A stretch of 6,245 bases of DNA from Betaproteobacteria bacterium (GTDB taxonomy: Bacteria > Pseudomonadota > Gammaproteobacteria > Burkholderiales > SG8-39): assembly GCA_011391185.1 (NCBI GenBank), contig JAABRB010000216.1, positions 1 through 6,245 on the forward strand. Reading direction: 5' to 3'. Each line of letters begins with the position of its first letter. The first letter of the stretch is position 1. Positions 1 through 6,017 of this stretch are shown here, in pieces. The notes under the pieces were generated by a model, which was not told where the DNA came from, searched no databases, and saw only the letters and a list, made by a program, of their open reading frames with translations. A program made the translations under genes and the position numbers.

Positions 1-339
1 AAGCGCCGCGCCCAGTACACGCCGGCGCGACCGCCCATCGATCCTGCGGGCCGGATCGCAATCGTCGTCGACGACGGGCTCGCAACAGGGGCGACCATGA
101 TCGCGGCGCTGCATGCCGTGCGCTCGCGCAAGCCCGCCCGGCTGGTGTGCGCGATCCCGGTCGCCGCGCCCGACAGCCTGGAGCAGGTCCGGCCGTACGC
201 GGATGAAGTGGTCTGCCTCGAGGCGCCGCGGGCGTTCTACGCCGTCGGGCAGTTCTACCGCGTGTTCGAGCAGGTCGAGGACGACGAGGTGGTGGCGCTT
301 CTTGCCCAGGGCGCAGGAGCGCGCTCCGAGGCCGAGTGA
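1..339 (+). CDS. Phosphoribosyltransferase, COG1926-like (5' end outside window)
   Basis: This is the C-terminal 112 residues of a protein that enters from the left edge in frame 1 and stops at TGA 337-339. The PRPP-binding loop of type I phosphoribosyltransferases is clear: a hydrophobic strand (IAIVV, residues 19-23) runs into DDGLATGATM (24-33), where the two acidic residues and the TGAT segment bind the ribose and 5'-phosphate of PRPP. The tail, with ADEVVCLEAP and then an AVGQFY segment, resembles the stand-alone 'predicted phosphoribosyltransferases' of COG1926 rather than nucleotide-salvage enzymes. The substrate is unknown. Archease starts 44 nt downstream on the same strand, so co-transcription is likely. 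Internal ATG 97 is not the real start because it would remove the PRPP loop. Confidence 0.85.
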   Translation, partial: KRRAQYTPARPPIDPAGRIAIVVDDGLATGATMIAALHAVRSRKPARLVCAIPVAAPDSLEQVRPYADEVVCLEAPRAFYAVGQFYRVFEQVEDDEVVALLAQGAGARSEAE

Positions 340-383
340 TGATGGCGGCGTCGCCCCCCCGAGGATTCAGCGTAGAGTGAGCC

Positions 384-800
384 GTGGCCGCCTCCTGGGA
401 GCATTTCGCGCACGGAGCCGACGTCGGCGTGCGTGGATTTGGGGCGAGCAAGGCTGAGGCATTCGAGCAGGCCGCGGTCGCGATGACCGCTGTTGTCACC
501 GATCCGGCCGGTGTGGAATCGCGCGAGGCGGTCGCGATCCGGTGCGAGGCGCCCGACGACGAGCTGTTGCTCGCAGAGTTCCTGAACGTGCTGATCTACG
601 AGATGTCCACCCGGAAGATGCTGTTCAGCCAGGTTTCCATCCGGATCGACGGCCGGTCGCTCTCCGGCCAGGCGTGGGGTGAGCGCGTCGACGTCGCGCG
701 CCATCATCCTGCGGTGGAAGTCAAGGGCGCGACCTACACGGCGCTGCGCGTGGCGCACGAAGGCGGCCAGTGGGTCGCGCAGACGGTCGTGGACGTGTAG
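384..800 (+). CDS. Archease (RtcB-activating SHS2-fold protein)
   Basis: A 138-residue protein, the usual archease length. Archease stimulates RtcB guanylylation and lets the ligase turn over repeatedly. Family features visible are the N-terminal [13 protein letters not shown] segment with Asp13 in the 'H-x-x-D' region, an acidic then Leu-rich helix ([17 protein letters not shown], 58-74), the [11 protein letters not shown] strand (111-121), and a C-terminal VVDV with Asp137. The N- and C-terminal Asp residues are expected to form the metal site (family knowledge). The start is GTG 384: an in-frame TGA at 378-380 blocks any earlier start, and later starts would cut the first beta strand. No strong Shine-Dalgarno sequence is visible. 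It lies between a phosphoribosyltransferase and rtcB, which supports the call. Confidence 0.92.
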   Translation: MAASWEHFAHGADVGVRGFGASKAEAFEQAAVAMTAVVTDPAGVESREAVAIRCEAPDDELLLAEFLNVLIYEMSTRKMLFSQVSIRIDGRSLSGQAWGERVDVARHHPAVEVKGATYTALRVAHEGGQWVAQTVVDV

Positions 801-877
801 CGAGCCGTTGCGAGAGTGCGAGTCGCGGTGATTTCTATCAACGATACGAGCATGCGGGACAAACCCCGGTCGAACGA

Positions 878-923
878 ACAAGGGGGGAATTCCCCTTGTA
901 TATCCCCCACCGTGCATGGGTGG
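878..923 (+). promoter_or_regulatory. Stem-loop cluster in the archease-rtcB gap
   Basis: The 147-bp gap (801-947) holds a perfect inverted repeat: ACAAGGGG at 878-885 pairs with CCCCTTGT at 892-899 around a GGAATT loop. A second, weaker hairpin follows, CCACC 907-911 with GGTGG 919-923. The G run at 882-887 could instead pair with the C run at 904-908, which would break the second hairpin, so two exclusive folds are possible. No U tract follows, so it is not a standard terminator. It could be a protein-binding operator, an mRNA leader element or a processing site. I found no convincing sigma-70 or -24/-12 (sigma-54) promoter here. The structure is directly visible; any role is inference. Confidence 0.45.
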
Positions 924-947
924 AGTACTTCGAGATCTTGCTAGTCT

Positions 948-2375
948 ATGGACCTCGCCCTCCTCGAACGGCGTTCCGAATGCGAGTGGGAGATCCCGCA
1001 GCACGGCGCAATGCGCGTGCCGGCGGTGATCTACGCGGACGAAGCGCTGATCCGCGACATGGACCACAAGGTCTACGAGCAGGCGGTGAATGTCGCGACG
1101 CTGCCCGGCATCGTCAAGGCGTCCTATGCGATGCCCGACGCGCACTGGGGCTACGGCTTCCCGATCGGCGGCGTGGCGGCGTTCGATCCCGATGAGGGCG
1201 TCGTGTCGGCCGGCGGCGTAGGCTTCGACATTTCCTGCGGTGTGCGCTGCCTGCACACCGGGCTTGCGCGCGCCGATATCCTCGCGGTGCAAAAGGATCT
1301 CGCCGAGATGCTCCACTACCGCATTCCAGCGGGGGTGGGGAGCACCGGCACGATTCACCTGAACGATACCGAGATGGACGCCATGCTCTCAGGCGGCGCG
1401 AAATGGGCGGTGGAGCGCGGCTGGGGCACCCCCGAGGACCTCGAGCGGGTCGAGGAGCGCGGCCAGATGGCGGGCGCGCAGCCAGACAACGTCTCACAGC
1501 GAGCGAAGAAGCGCCAGCGCGACGAGATGGGGACGCTGGGCAGCGGCAATCACTACCTCGAGGTGCAGGAGGTCACGGCGATCTACGACGAGGCGATCGC
1601 CGGCGCGTACGGACTCGCGCAGGGTAACATCGTCGTGATGATCCATTGCGGCTCGCGCGGGCTCGGGCATCAGATCGGCACCGAGTTCCTGAAACGCATG
1701 GCGATCGCCGCGAAGCTGCACGGAATCGCGTTGCCCGATCGCGAGCTCGCCTGCGCACCGATCGACTCCGACGTCGGCCGCGAGTATCTCGGCGCGATGC
1801 GCGCCGCGATCAATTGCGCGCTCGCAAATCGCCAGATCCTCACGCATCTCGTACGCAAGGTATTCGCCGACATCTTGCCGCAGGCGCACCTGCCGCTGCT
1901 CTACGACGTCTCGCACAACACGTGCAAGGTCGAGGTGCACCGCGCCGACGGCGGCACGCGGCGGCTCTACGTCCATCGCAAGGGCGCGACGCGCGCGTTC
2001 GGTCCGGGCCACCCGGACGTACCCGAGGCACTGCGCGAAGCGGGCCAGCCGGTGCTGATCGGCGGCTCGATGGGCACGGGCTCGTATGTGCTCGCCGGCA
2101 CGCAGGCGTCGGAGGCGCTCGCGTTCAGCTCCGCCTGCCACGGCGCGGGACGCGCGATGAGCCGGCATCAGGCGCTGCGCACGTGGAAGGGACGCAAGGT
2201 CGTGGACGATCTCGCCGCGCGCGGCATCCTCGTCAAGAGTCCGTCGATGCGCGGGATTGCCGAGGAAGCGCCCGATGCATACAAGGACGTCTCGGCGGTT
2301 GTGGACGCGGCCGAGGCGGCCGGCCTTGCACGCAAAGTCGCGCGCGTCGAACCGCTGGTCTGCATAAAGGGTTAG
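948..2375 (+). CDS. rtcB: RNA-splicing ligase RtcB (3'-phosphate/5'-OH RNA ligase)
   Basis: A complete 475-residue RtcB, a GTP- and Mn-dependent ligase that joins RNA 2',3'-cyclic phosphate or 3'-phosphate ends to 5'-OH ends in the cytoplasm (tRNA splicing or RNA repair). The whole active site is visible: GGVGFDISCGVR with Asp94 and Cys97, GSGNH with Asn201-His202, MIHCGSRGLGHQ with His233, DVSHN with His323, SMGTGSYVL (374-382), and CHGAGR with His398, the expected guanylylated residue. The protein ends in Cys-Ile-Lys-Gly, the conserved C-terminus of archaeal-type RtcBs, and is longer than E. coli RtcB (about 408 aa). This long class is the one that works with archease, whose gene lies just upstream. 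ATG 948 is the first start after an in-frame TAG (942-944) and gives the expected N-terminus, although no good Shine-Dalgarno sequence is seen. No rtcA or rtcR occurs in the window. Confidence 0.97.
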   Translation: MDLALLERRSECEWEIPQHGAMRVPAVIYADEALIRDMDHKVYEQAVNVATLPGIVKASYAMPDAHWGYGFPIGGVAAFDPDEGVVSAGGVGFDISCGVRCLHTGLARADILAVQKDLAEMLHYRIPAGVGSTGTIHLNDTEMDAMLSGGAKWAVERGWGTPEDLERVEERGQMAGAQPDNVSQRAKKRQRDEMGTLGSGNHYLEVQEVTAIYDEAIAGAYGLAQGNIVVMIHCGSRGLGHQIGTEFLKRMAIAAKLHGIALPDRELACAPIDSDVGREYLGAMRAAINCALANRQILTHLVRKVFADILPQAHLPLLYDVSHNTCKVEVHRADGGTRRLYVHRKGATRAFGPGHPDVPEALREAGQPVLIGGSMGTGSYVLAGTQASEALAFSSACHGAGRAMSRHQALRTWKGRKVVDDLAARGILVKSPSMRGIAEEAPDAYKDVSAVVDAAEAAGLARKVARVEPLVCIKG

Positions 2376-2376
2376 C

Positions 2377-2459
2377 GGGCTGTTGAAAAACGCTTCCCGA
2401 ACATAACGTGATGACTAATCTTCCCGTGCATTCAGAGGGAAGCGTTTTTTCAACAGTCC
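2377..2459. repeat. 83-bp palindromic element with IS-end-like termini
   Basis: CTGTTGAAAAACGCTTCCC (2380-2398) is the reverse complement of 2437-2456 except for one extra T in the right arm. With a G-T wobble and two more G-C pairs the arms extend to 2377-2398 and 2437-2459, with a 38-nt centre. The outer TGTTGAAAAA motif looks like terminal repeats of some insertion sequences, so this may be a miniature non-autonomous element (MITE) or an IS relic. No clear target-site duplication flanks it. It begins one base after the rtcB stop codon. The A tract on one side and T tract on the other would also suit a bidirectional transcription terminator. The repeat is seen directly; its origin is inference. 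Confidence 0.6.
2420..2450 (+). terminator. rtcB: Candidate intrinsic terminator of rtcB
   Basis: CTTCCC (2420-2425) pairs with GGGAAG (2437-2442) around an 11-nt loop. CG and six T residues (2445-2450) follow, giving the hairpin plus U-tract form of an intrinsic terminator 45 nt after the rtcB stop. The same GGGAAG arm can instead join the longer 19-bp stem with 2380-2398. Either fold places the T tract at the 3' edge of a stem, so termination is expected in both cases. Confidence 0.55.
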
Positions 2460-2473
2460 TGATGTAGGGGGTC

Positions 2474-2528
2474 AAAGGGGGCACGTCGGGAACGGAAGGG
2501 GCCCCACCCTTCCTTGGTCCCCCTTTTT
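2474..2528. repeat. Nested inverted repeat, terminator-like
   Basis: The outer arms are AAAGGGGG (2474-2481) and CCCCCTTT (2519-2526), followed by two more T. Inside lies a second hairpin, GGAAGGG (2494-2500) with CCCTTCC (2507-2513) and a 6-nt loop. The right flank reads TTTTTCAACA (2524-2533), the same 10-mer that ends the upstream palindrome at 2446-2455. It could be a second back-to-back terminator, a REP-like unit or part of a degenerate mobile element. The pairing is clear; the identity is not. Confidence 0.45.
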
Positions 2529-2645
2529 CAACACCGTGTCAGCGGCAGGAGAAAGTTGTTCGTCGTGCGCGGCGAGCACCACCCCGGCTGCTGCGCAGCC
2601 ACCCCGCCCGGCCCGCAGCGAGGACGCTTCGGGCGTTCGCCGGCG

Positions 2646-2667
2646 GCGACGCACGCAGGTGCGTCGC
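2646..2667. repeat. GC-rich 9-bp hairpin downstream of the LOG-family gene
   Basis: GCGACGCAC (2646-2654) pairs perfectly with GTGCGTCGC (2659-2667) around a GCAG loop. It lies about 50 nt past the stop codon of the minus-strand LOG-family gene. There is no T tract on either side, so it is at best a weak or factor-assisted terminator or an RNA-stabilising 3' stem. Confidence 0.4.
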
Positions 2668-2718
2668 TCGAAATCCCGACTCACCCTCGAAGCGGAGGGG
2701 ACAATCCTTAACCTCCGG

Positions 2719-3693
2719 CTACGCGTCCCGAACGAGGGGATTGCCGGCCAGCTTGTACCAGTGGCGGATGCCCTCCCAGATTTCCCGCGCAGTCTCGGCG
2801 AACCAGAAGAGCTCGCGGTCCTCTTCGTCGATGACACCCTCTTCGACCAGGAAGTCCACGTCGAACGCGCGCCGCCAGTAGGCTTCCCCCACCAGGACGA
2901 CGGGAATCGGATCGATCGTGCGCGTCTGCACGAGCGTCAGCGTCTCGAAGAGCTCGTCGAGTGTCCCGTAGCCGCCCGGAAAGGCGACCAGCGCCCGGGC
3001 GCGCTTCACGAAGTGCAGCTTGCGCAGCGCGAAATAGTGGAAGCGGAAGCAAAGATCGGGCGTGACGTACGAGTTCGGATATTGCTCGTGCGGCAGCCTT
3101 ATGTTCAATCCGGCGGACTGCGCGCCCACATCGTGGGCGCCCCGGTTCGCCGCCTCCATGATGCCGGGGCCACTTCCGGTCATCACGACGATTCGGCCGC
3201 CGGCCGGTTGCTCCGGGGCGCTGCCGACCAGGCGCCCGAATTCGCGGGCCACGTCGTAGTAGCGACTCTTCGCAAGAACGCGCTCCGCGACCTGCAGCCG
3301 GCGCTGGCGCTCGGGGTCCTCCGGATCCTCGTCGAGCGCGCGACGCATGAAATCCGCATTGCGCCGGGCGGTGGCAGGATCGGGGATACGCGTGCTGCCG
3401 AAGACAACGATCGCGTGGCGGATCCCGCGATCGGCGAGGAGGGATTCCGCCCTCTGGTAGTCAAGCTGCAGCCGCACGCCCCGCGTTTCGTCCTGATGCA
3501 GGAACTCGACATCCTCGTCGGCCGAGCGGTAGCTCGGGCTCGCGAGAATCGCTTCCAGACGCCGCTGCGCTTCGGGATCGTCCGCGACCGGATTGGGCTG
3601 GTGCCCCGGCAATGGCACGCGCCGCTCACGTGGATGTGCGGGTTGCGGTGTCTGCGCGACTCGCGCGCGTTGTGGTCGGTCTTTTTCGCTCAT
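2719..3693 (-). CDS. LOG-family protein (putative cytokinin riboside 5'-monophosphate phosphoribohydrolase type)
   Basis: A 324-residue cytosolic protein of the LOG/TIGR00730 family, Rossmann-like nucleotide-binding proteins once misnamed lysine decarboxylases. Characterised members cleave the N-glycosidic bond of nucleoside 5'-monophosphates such as cytokinin ribotides or AMP. Visible motifs are AIVVFGSTR (94-102) as the first nucleotide-binding strand, GSGPGIMEAANRGA (173-186), and the signature PGGYGTLDE (239-247), with Arg224 and Glu247 at the expected catalytic positions. Compared with compact LOG proteins of about 190 aa, it has a roughly 90-residue N-terminal extension, Pro/Arg/Gln-rich at first, and a 40-residue insert rich in Asp, Glu and Arg around 115-155. 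ATG 3693 has a good Shine-Dalgarno sequence. The gene follows the L,D-transpeptidase gene by 12 nt, so both are probably one transcript. The substrate in this organism is not known. Confidence 0.88.
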   Translation of the reverse strand: MSEKDRPQRARVAQTPQPAHPRERRVPLPGHQPNPVADDPEAQRRLEAILASPSYRSADEDVEFLHQDETRGVRLQLDYQRAESLLADRGIRHAIVVFGSTRIPDPATARRNADFMRRALDEDPEDPERQRRLQVAERVLAKSRYYDVAREFGRLVGSAPEQPAGGRIVVMTGSGPGIMEAANRGAHDVGAQSAGLNIRLPHEQYPNSYVTPDLCFRFHYFALRKLHFVKRARALVAFPGGYGTLDELFETLTLVQTRTIDPIPVVLVGEAYWRRAFDVDFLVEEGVIDEEDRELFWFAETAREIWEGIRHWYKLAGNPLVRDA

Positions 3694-3697
3694 CTCG

Positions 3698-3707
3698 TTT
3701 CCTTCTT
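3698..3707 (-). promoter_or_regulatory. Ribosome binding site of the LOG-family gene
   Basis: On the minus strand AAGAAGGAAA precedes the ATG, with AAGGAA ending 5 nt before it. Its first two bases are the last two of the transpeptidase TAA (3706-3708), so translation of the second gene can restart right after the first ends. This supports the operon and fixes the start. Confidence 0.7.
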
Positions 3708-5355
3708 ACCGATTCACGGCACCGTCTACCGGGCTGAAACGGAAAGGAGCGCGCAGCGCCGCCAGCACATGCGGATCGCGCCCGTACAGATCATGACGAA
3801 AGTGCACCATGGCGTCTGCATCAGCTTCCACGGTGAAGTAGAGCAGCAGCACGGGAACGTGTCGCCGCACGGGCAACGTGCGTGTCACGCCGGTCGCGAG
3901 CGCGATATCGATTGCCGGCGCGCTCCAGCGCGCCGCATCGTCGAGCAGCAGCTCCGCCAGCGCGAGCGGCGCCTCGAGTCGGATGCAGCCGGAGCTGAAG
4001 GCTCGCACGGGCCGGGAAAAGAGCTGCGCCGTGGGCGTGTCGTGCAGGTACACGAAATGCGGATTGGGCAGGAGGAATTTCATGCGCCCGAGCGGGTTGT
4101 CCCCGCCCGGCGCCTGCACGATCTGATAGGGAAATCCCAGCTTCGGGTAACGGTCCCATTCGATGCGGACGGCGTCCACAGGCTCCCCGTCGGCGTCCAC
4201 GACTTGCATGCGGTTGCGTGCGAGGTAGCCGGGATCCTTGGCGAGCTTCGGCAGCACGTCCTCCTTGAGGATCGTGGGCGGCACGGTCCACGTGGGGTTG
4301 AGCACGACGTGCTCCATCGTCGCGCGAAATACCGGCGTCTTCCGATACGGCCGACCGACCACGGCTCGTGACGACCAGGCGAGCCGGCCGTCCAGGTACA
4401 AGCGTGCCGAGAAGCCCGCTACGTCGACGAGCAGGTAATCGCCCGCCAGATCCTGGGCGACCCAGCGCAAGCGTTCAAGGTTCGCGCGGATCTGATCGAT
4501 GCGCTGTGCGACGCCGACGTTCAGTGCCGCGCGCGTGCGTCGGCCGACGATGCCGTCGACCTCGAGGCCGTGGCGCGCCTGGAAATGCCGCGCGGCAGTG
4601 TCCAGCGCAGCGTCGAACTGCGCCGGCACGGCAGCGTGGTCCGTGCGAAGGTCGCCGCTTGCCACGAGGCGCTTGCGCAGGACTTCGACACGCGGGTCTT
4701 CCATGCCGCGTTCGAGCTTCGGTCCGGGTGGAAGCTGCGGCCAGCCATCCATTACCTCGATCGCACGGTAGCGCGCCAGGGCCTCCCGCAGTCGCCGGTA
4801 TTGCGGAAGCTGCGGCGCGTAGCGCTCGACCGCGGCCGCGAGGCGATCGGCCGTGACGATCTCCTCCAGCGCTTGCACCGGGTCGATGGTGCCGAGCGAG
4901 CGCGTGAAGCTCCAGCCCGGATAGAGCTCGCGCGGATTGGCTTTGCCGAAGTGCAGGTGATAGGCGAGCCTCACCAGAGCATCGGTGCGCAACAGATCGC
5001 GGTCGGCGACGGCGGCTGCGCTCGTTGCTGGCGGAGCACCGGCCAGCCGGCGCAGGGCCATCACGTGATACTCGGTCGGATCGAGCCCGTGGGTGCGGCT
5101 CGCCTCGACCAGCGTGAGCAACGCTTCCGCCTGCGCCGGGCGCGTCCATACCGGACGGAACCCGCGGCTCTCATAGAAGGTCGGCAAGAGCTTGCGCGAT
5201 GCGATCCGGTCACCGTCGACGCGCACCTCGCGTCCCGCGCGCAGATCCGCCACGCGAGTGTTAAGCGCTTCGGACACGGTACCGGCTGCCTCGACCTGTC
5301 CGAGCGCTACCAGCATCGCCATGGCGACGGCCCCGCCGAGGCGTCTGCAGTTCAT
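3706..5355 (-). CDS. ldtD: L,D-transpeptidase, LdtD/YcbB-like (3-3 cross-linking)
   Basis: A 549-residue periplasmic enzyme expected to form meso-DAP to meso-DAP (3-3) peptidoglycan cross-links, which bypass penicillin-sensitive transpeptidases. Order of parts: a signal peptide (hydrophobic 8-20, likely cut near VEA-A at 23-24); an N-terminal scaffold domain to about 215 with the FYESRGFRPVW segment; a peptidoglycan-binding domain (about 219-280, FDAALDTAARHFQARHGLEVDG); and a YkuD catalytic domain from about 305. Catalytic His438 (YLHDTP) and Cys457 (SSGCIR) are 19 residues apart, with Arg459 in place. The long stretch between the VLNPTWTVPP block (351-360) and His438 fits the capping loop of YcbB-type enzymes. 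ATG 5355 directly precedes the signal peptide; its Shine-Dalgarno sequence is weak. It is divergent from a MepK-like gene and followed by a LOG-family gene. It is somewhat shorter than E. coli LdtD (about 615 aa). Confidence 0.93.
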   Translation of the reverse strand: MNCRRLGGAVAMAMLVALGQVEAAGTVSEALNTRVADLRAGREVRVDGDRIASRKLLPTFYESRGFRPVWTRPAQAEALLTLVEASRTHGLDPTEYHVMALRRLAGAPPATSAAAVADRDLLRTDALVRLAYHLHFGKANPRELYPGWSFTRSLGTIDPVQALEEIVTADRLAAAVERYAPQLPQYRRLREALARYRAIEVMDGWPQLPPGPKLERGMEDPRVEVLRKRLVASGDLRTDHAAVPAQFDAALDTAARHFQARHGLEVDGIVGRRTRAALNVGVAQRIDQIRANLERLRWVAQDLAGDYLLVDVAGFSARLYLDGRLAWSSRAVVGRPYRKTPVFRATMEHVVLNPTWTVPPTILKEDVLPKLAKDPGYLARNRMQVVDADGEPVDAVRIEWDRYPKLGFPYQIVQAPGGDNPLGRMKFLLPNPHFVYLHDTPTAQLFSRPVRAFSSGCIRLEAPLALAELLLDDAARWSAPAIDIALATGVTRTLPVRRHVPVLLLYFTVEADADAMVHFRHDLYGRDPHVLAALRAPFRFSPVDGAVNR

Positions 5356-5451
5356 GCGGCGCAGCCGATGCGGGAAGATTGCCTGCGAGAGCCCGAAGAG
5401 TTGTTATACGATTCGGGCTGCAAGATATTCGCCCCAGGGAGGCATGGCATC
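5356..5451. promoter_or_regulatory. Divergent promoter region, ldtD-like / mepK-like
   Basis: This 96-bp gap separates two divergently transcribed cell-wall genes, so it must contain at least one promoter for each unless readthrough occurs. On the minus strand TATAAC (5408-5403) matches the sigma-70 -10 box in 5 of 6 bases, 47 nt before the transpeptidase ATG, but no good -35 is seen. On the plus strand the same bases give TG-T-TATACG (5402-5410), an extended -10 form, and TTGTTA (5401-5406) with GATATT (5424-5429) at 17-bp spacing is an alternative. Overlapping -10 elements would make the two promoters compete. Box assignments are inference. Confidence 0.4.
5436..5442 (+). promoter_or_regulatory. 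mepK: Ribosome binding site that decides the mepK-like GTG start
   Basis: AGGGAGG lies 9 nt before GTG 5452, a good Shine-Dalgarno match and spacing. The nearby ATG 5444 is only 1 nt from it and opens a 3-codon frame that stops at TGA 5453, so it is not the gene start. Confidence 0.7.
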
Positions 5452-6015
5452 GTGACGTTCCTCGATGGTCCCGGCGCGCGTCGCCGGATGCTCGTCACCG
5501 GTCTCGCGATCGCGCCGCTCGGCCTCGCGTTCGCGCGCCCGGCGGCGGCACGCGAATCAACGGAGCGCATTCTGGCGCTTGATCACACGCACACCGGCGA
5601 GCGGCTGCGCATCGCTTACTTCGCCCACGGGAAGTACGTGCCCGAGTCGCTCGCGCGCATCGATTGGCTCTTGCGCGATTTTCGTAGCGGTGATGCGCAT
5701 TCAATCGATCCGCGACTGCTGGACATACTTTACGCGCTTTGCGTCGTTTGCGGTGCAGGCACGTTCGAGATCGTATCGGGCTATCGCTCTCCGAAAACGA
5801 ACGCCATGCTCCGCGAGACCGGGGGCGGTGTCGCGCAGCGCAGCCTGCACATGGACGGTCGCGCGATCGACGTGCGACTCGCGGGGTTCAACACCGCGCG
5901 CGTGCGCGACGCGGCGATCGCGCTCGGCCGCGGCGGCGTCGGATACTACCCTGACTCCGACTTCGTACACCTCGACACCGGGCGCGCCCGGACGTGGGGA
6001 CCGCGAGGCGCTTGA
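5452..6015 (+). CDS. mepK: MepK/YcbK-like murein endopeptidase (DUF882, peptidase M15 fold), Tat-exported
   Basis: A 187-residue protein. The N-terminus has a twin-arginine motif (Arg10-Arg12, then MLVTG), a mild hydrophobic stretch and an AAA cleavage site near 31-33, as expected for Tat export to the periplasm; E. coli YcbK is also a Tat substrate. The mature part has the M15/DUF882 zinc site: SGYRS (109-113), His133 and Asp140 in HMDGRAID, and His173 in FVHLD. E. coli MepK cleaves peptidoglycan cross-links, including the 3-3 links made by L,D-transpeptidases, and here the gene lies divergent to an LdtD-like gene. GTG 5452 is chosen for its Shine-Dalgarno spacing and because the next start (Met13) would lose the twin arginines. 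The frame stays open far upstream, antisense to the transpeptidase, but that part is not protein-like. Residues 97-100 carry two Cys (CVVC). Confidence 0.9.
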   Translation: MTFLDGPGARRRMLVTGLAIAPLGLAFARPAAARESTERILALDHTHTGERLRIAYFAHGKYVPESLARIDWLLRDFRSGDAHSIDPRLLDILYALCVVCGAGTFEIVSGYRSPKTNAMLRETGGGVAQRSLHMDGRAIDVRLAGFNTARVRDAAIALGRGGVGYYPDSDFVHLDTGRARTWGPRGA

Positions 6016-6017
6016 TA

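Larger units (their letters stand above)
2376..2718. other. 343-bp non-coding gap between convergent genes
   Basis: This is the intergenic space between rtcB (+) and the LOG-family gene (-). I see no ORF with recognisable protein features; the open frames across it are chance products of high GC. It holds at least three inverted-repeat structures, listed separately (2377-2459, 2474-2526, 2646-2667), and a small 6-bp hairpin, GGCTGC 2586-2591 with GCAGCC 2595-2600, bracketed by two copies of CCACCCCG. The left 150 bp are richer in A and T tracts than the coding DNA around them, and the right part is very GC-rich. No transposase remnant is visible. Confidence 0.8.

Noticed and set aside
901..947. 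Possible sigma-54 (-24/-12) promoter before rtcB, as in the E. coli rtcBA operon
   Set aside because: GG at 922-923 and GC at 940-941 are 18 bp apart rather than the needed 12, and no rtcR gene is visible.
255..1358. A 367-codon open frame on the - strand
   Set aside because: It is antisense to the end of the phosphoribosyltransferase, archease and the first part of rtcB, and its translation is His/Arg-rich without a recognisable fold.
1494..2168. A 224-codon open frame on the - strand inside rtcB
   Set aside because: It lies fully opposite the conserved RtcB catalytic core and is a mirror product of biased codon use.
2376..2718. CRISPR array or tRNA/small RNA gene in the repeat-rich gap
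   Set aside because: The repeats are short, inverted and not evenly spaced, and no cloverleaf pattern or cas gene is present.
2536..4371. A 611-codon open frame on the + strand
   Set aside because: It runs antisense to the LOG-family and transpeptidase genes, both with complete active-site motifs. Its translation shows no domain pattern, and long antisense frames are expected at this GC content.
4570..5451. Upstream in-frame extension of the mepK-like gene (481 codons in total)
   Set aside because: This part is antisense to the transpeptidase gene and has no protein-like features. The Shine-Dalgarno sequence and Tat signal place the real start at GTG 5452.
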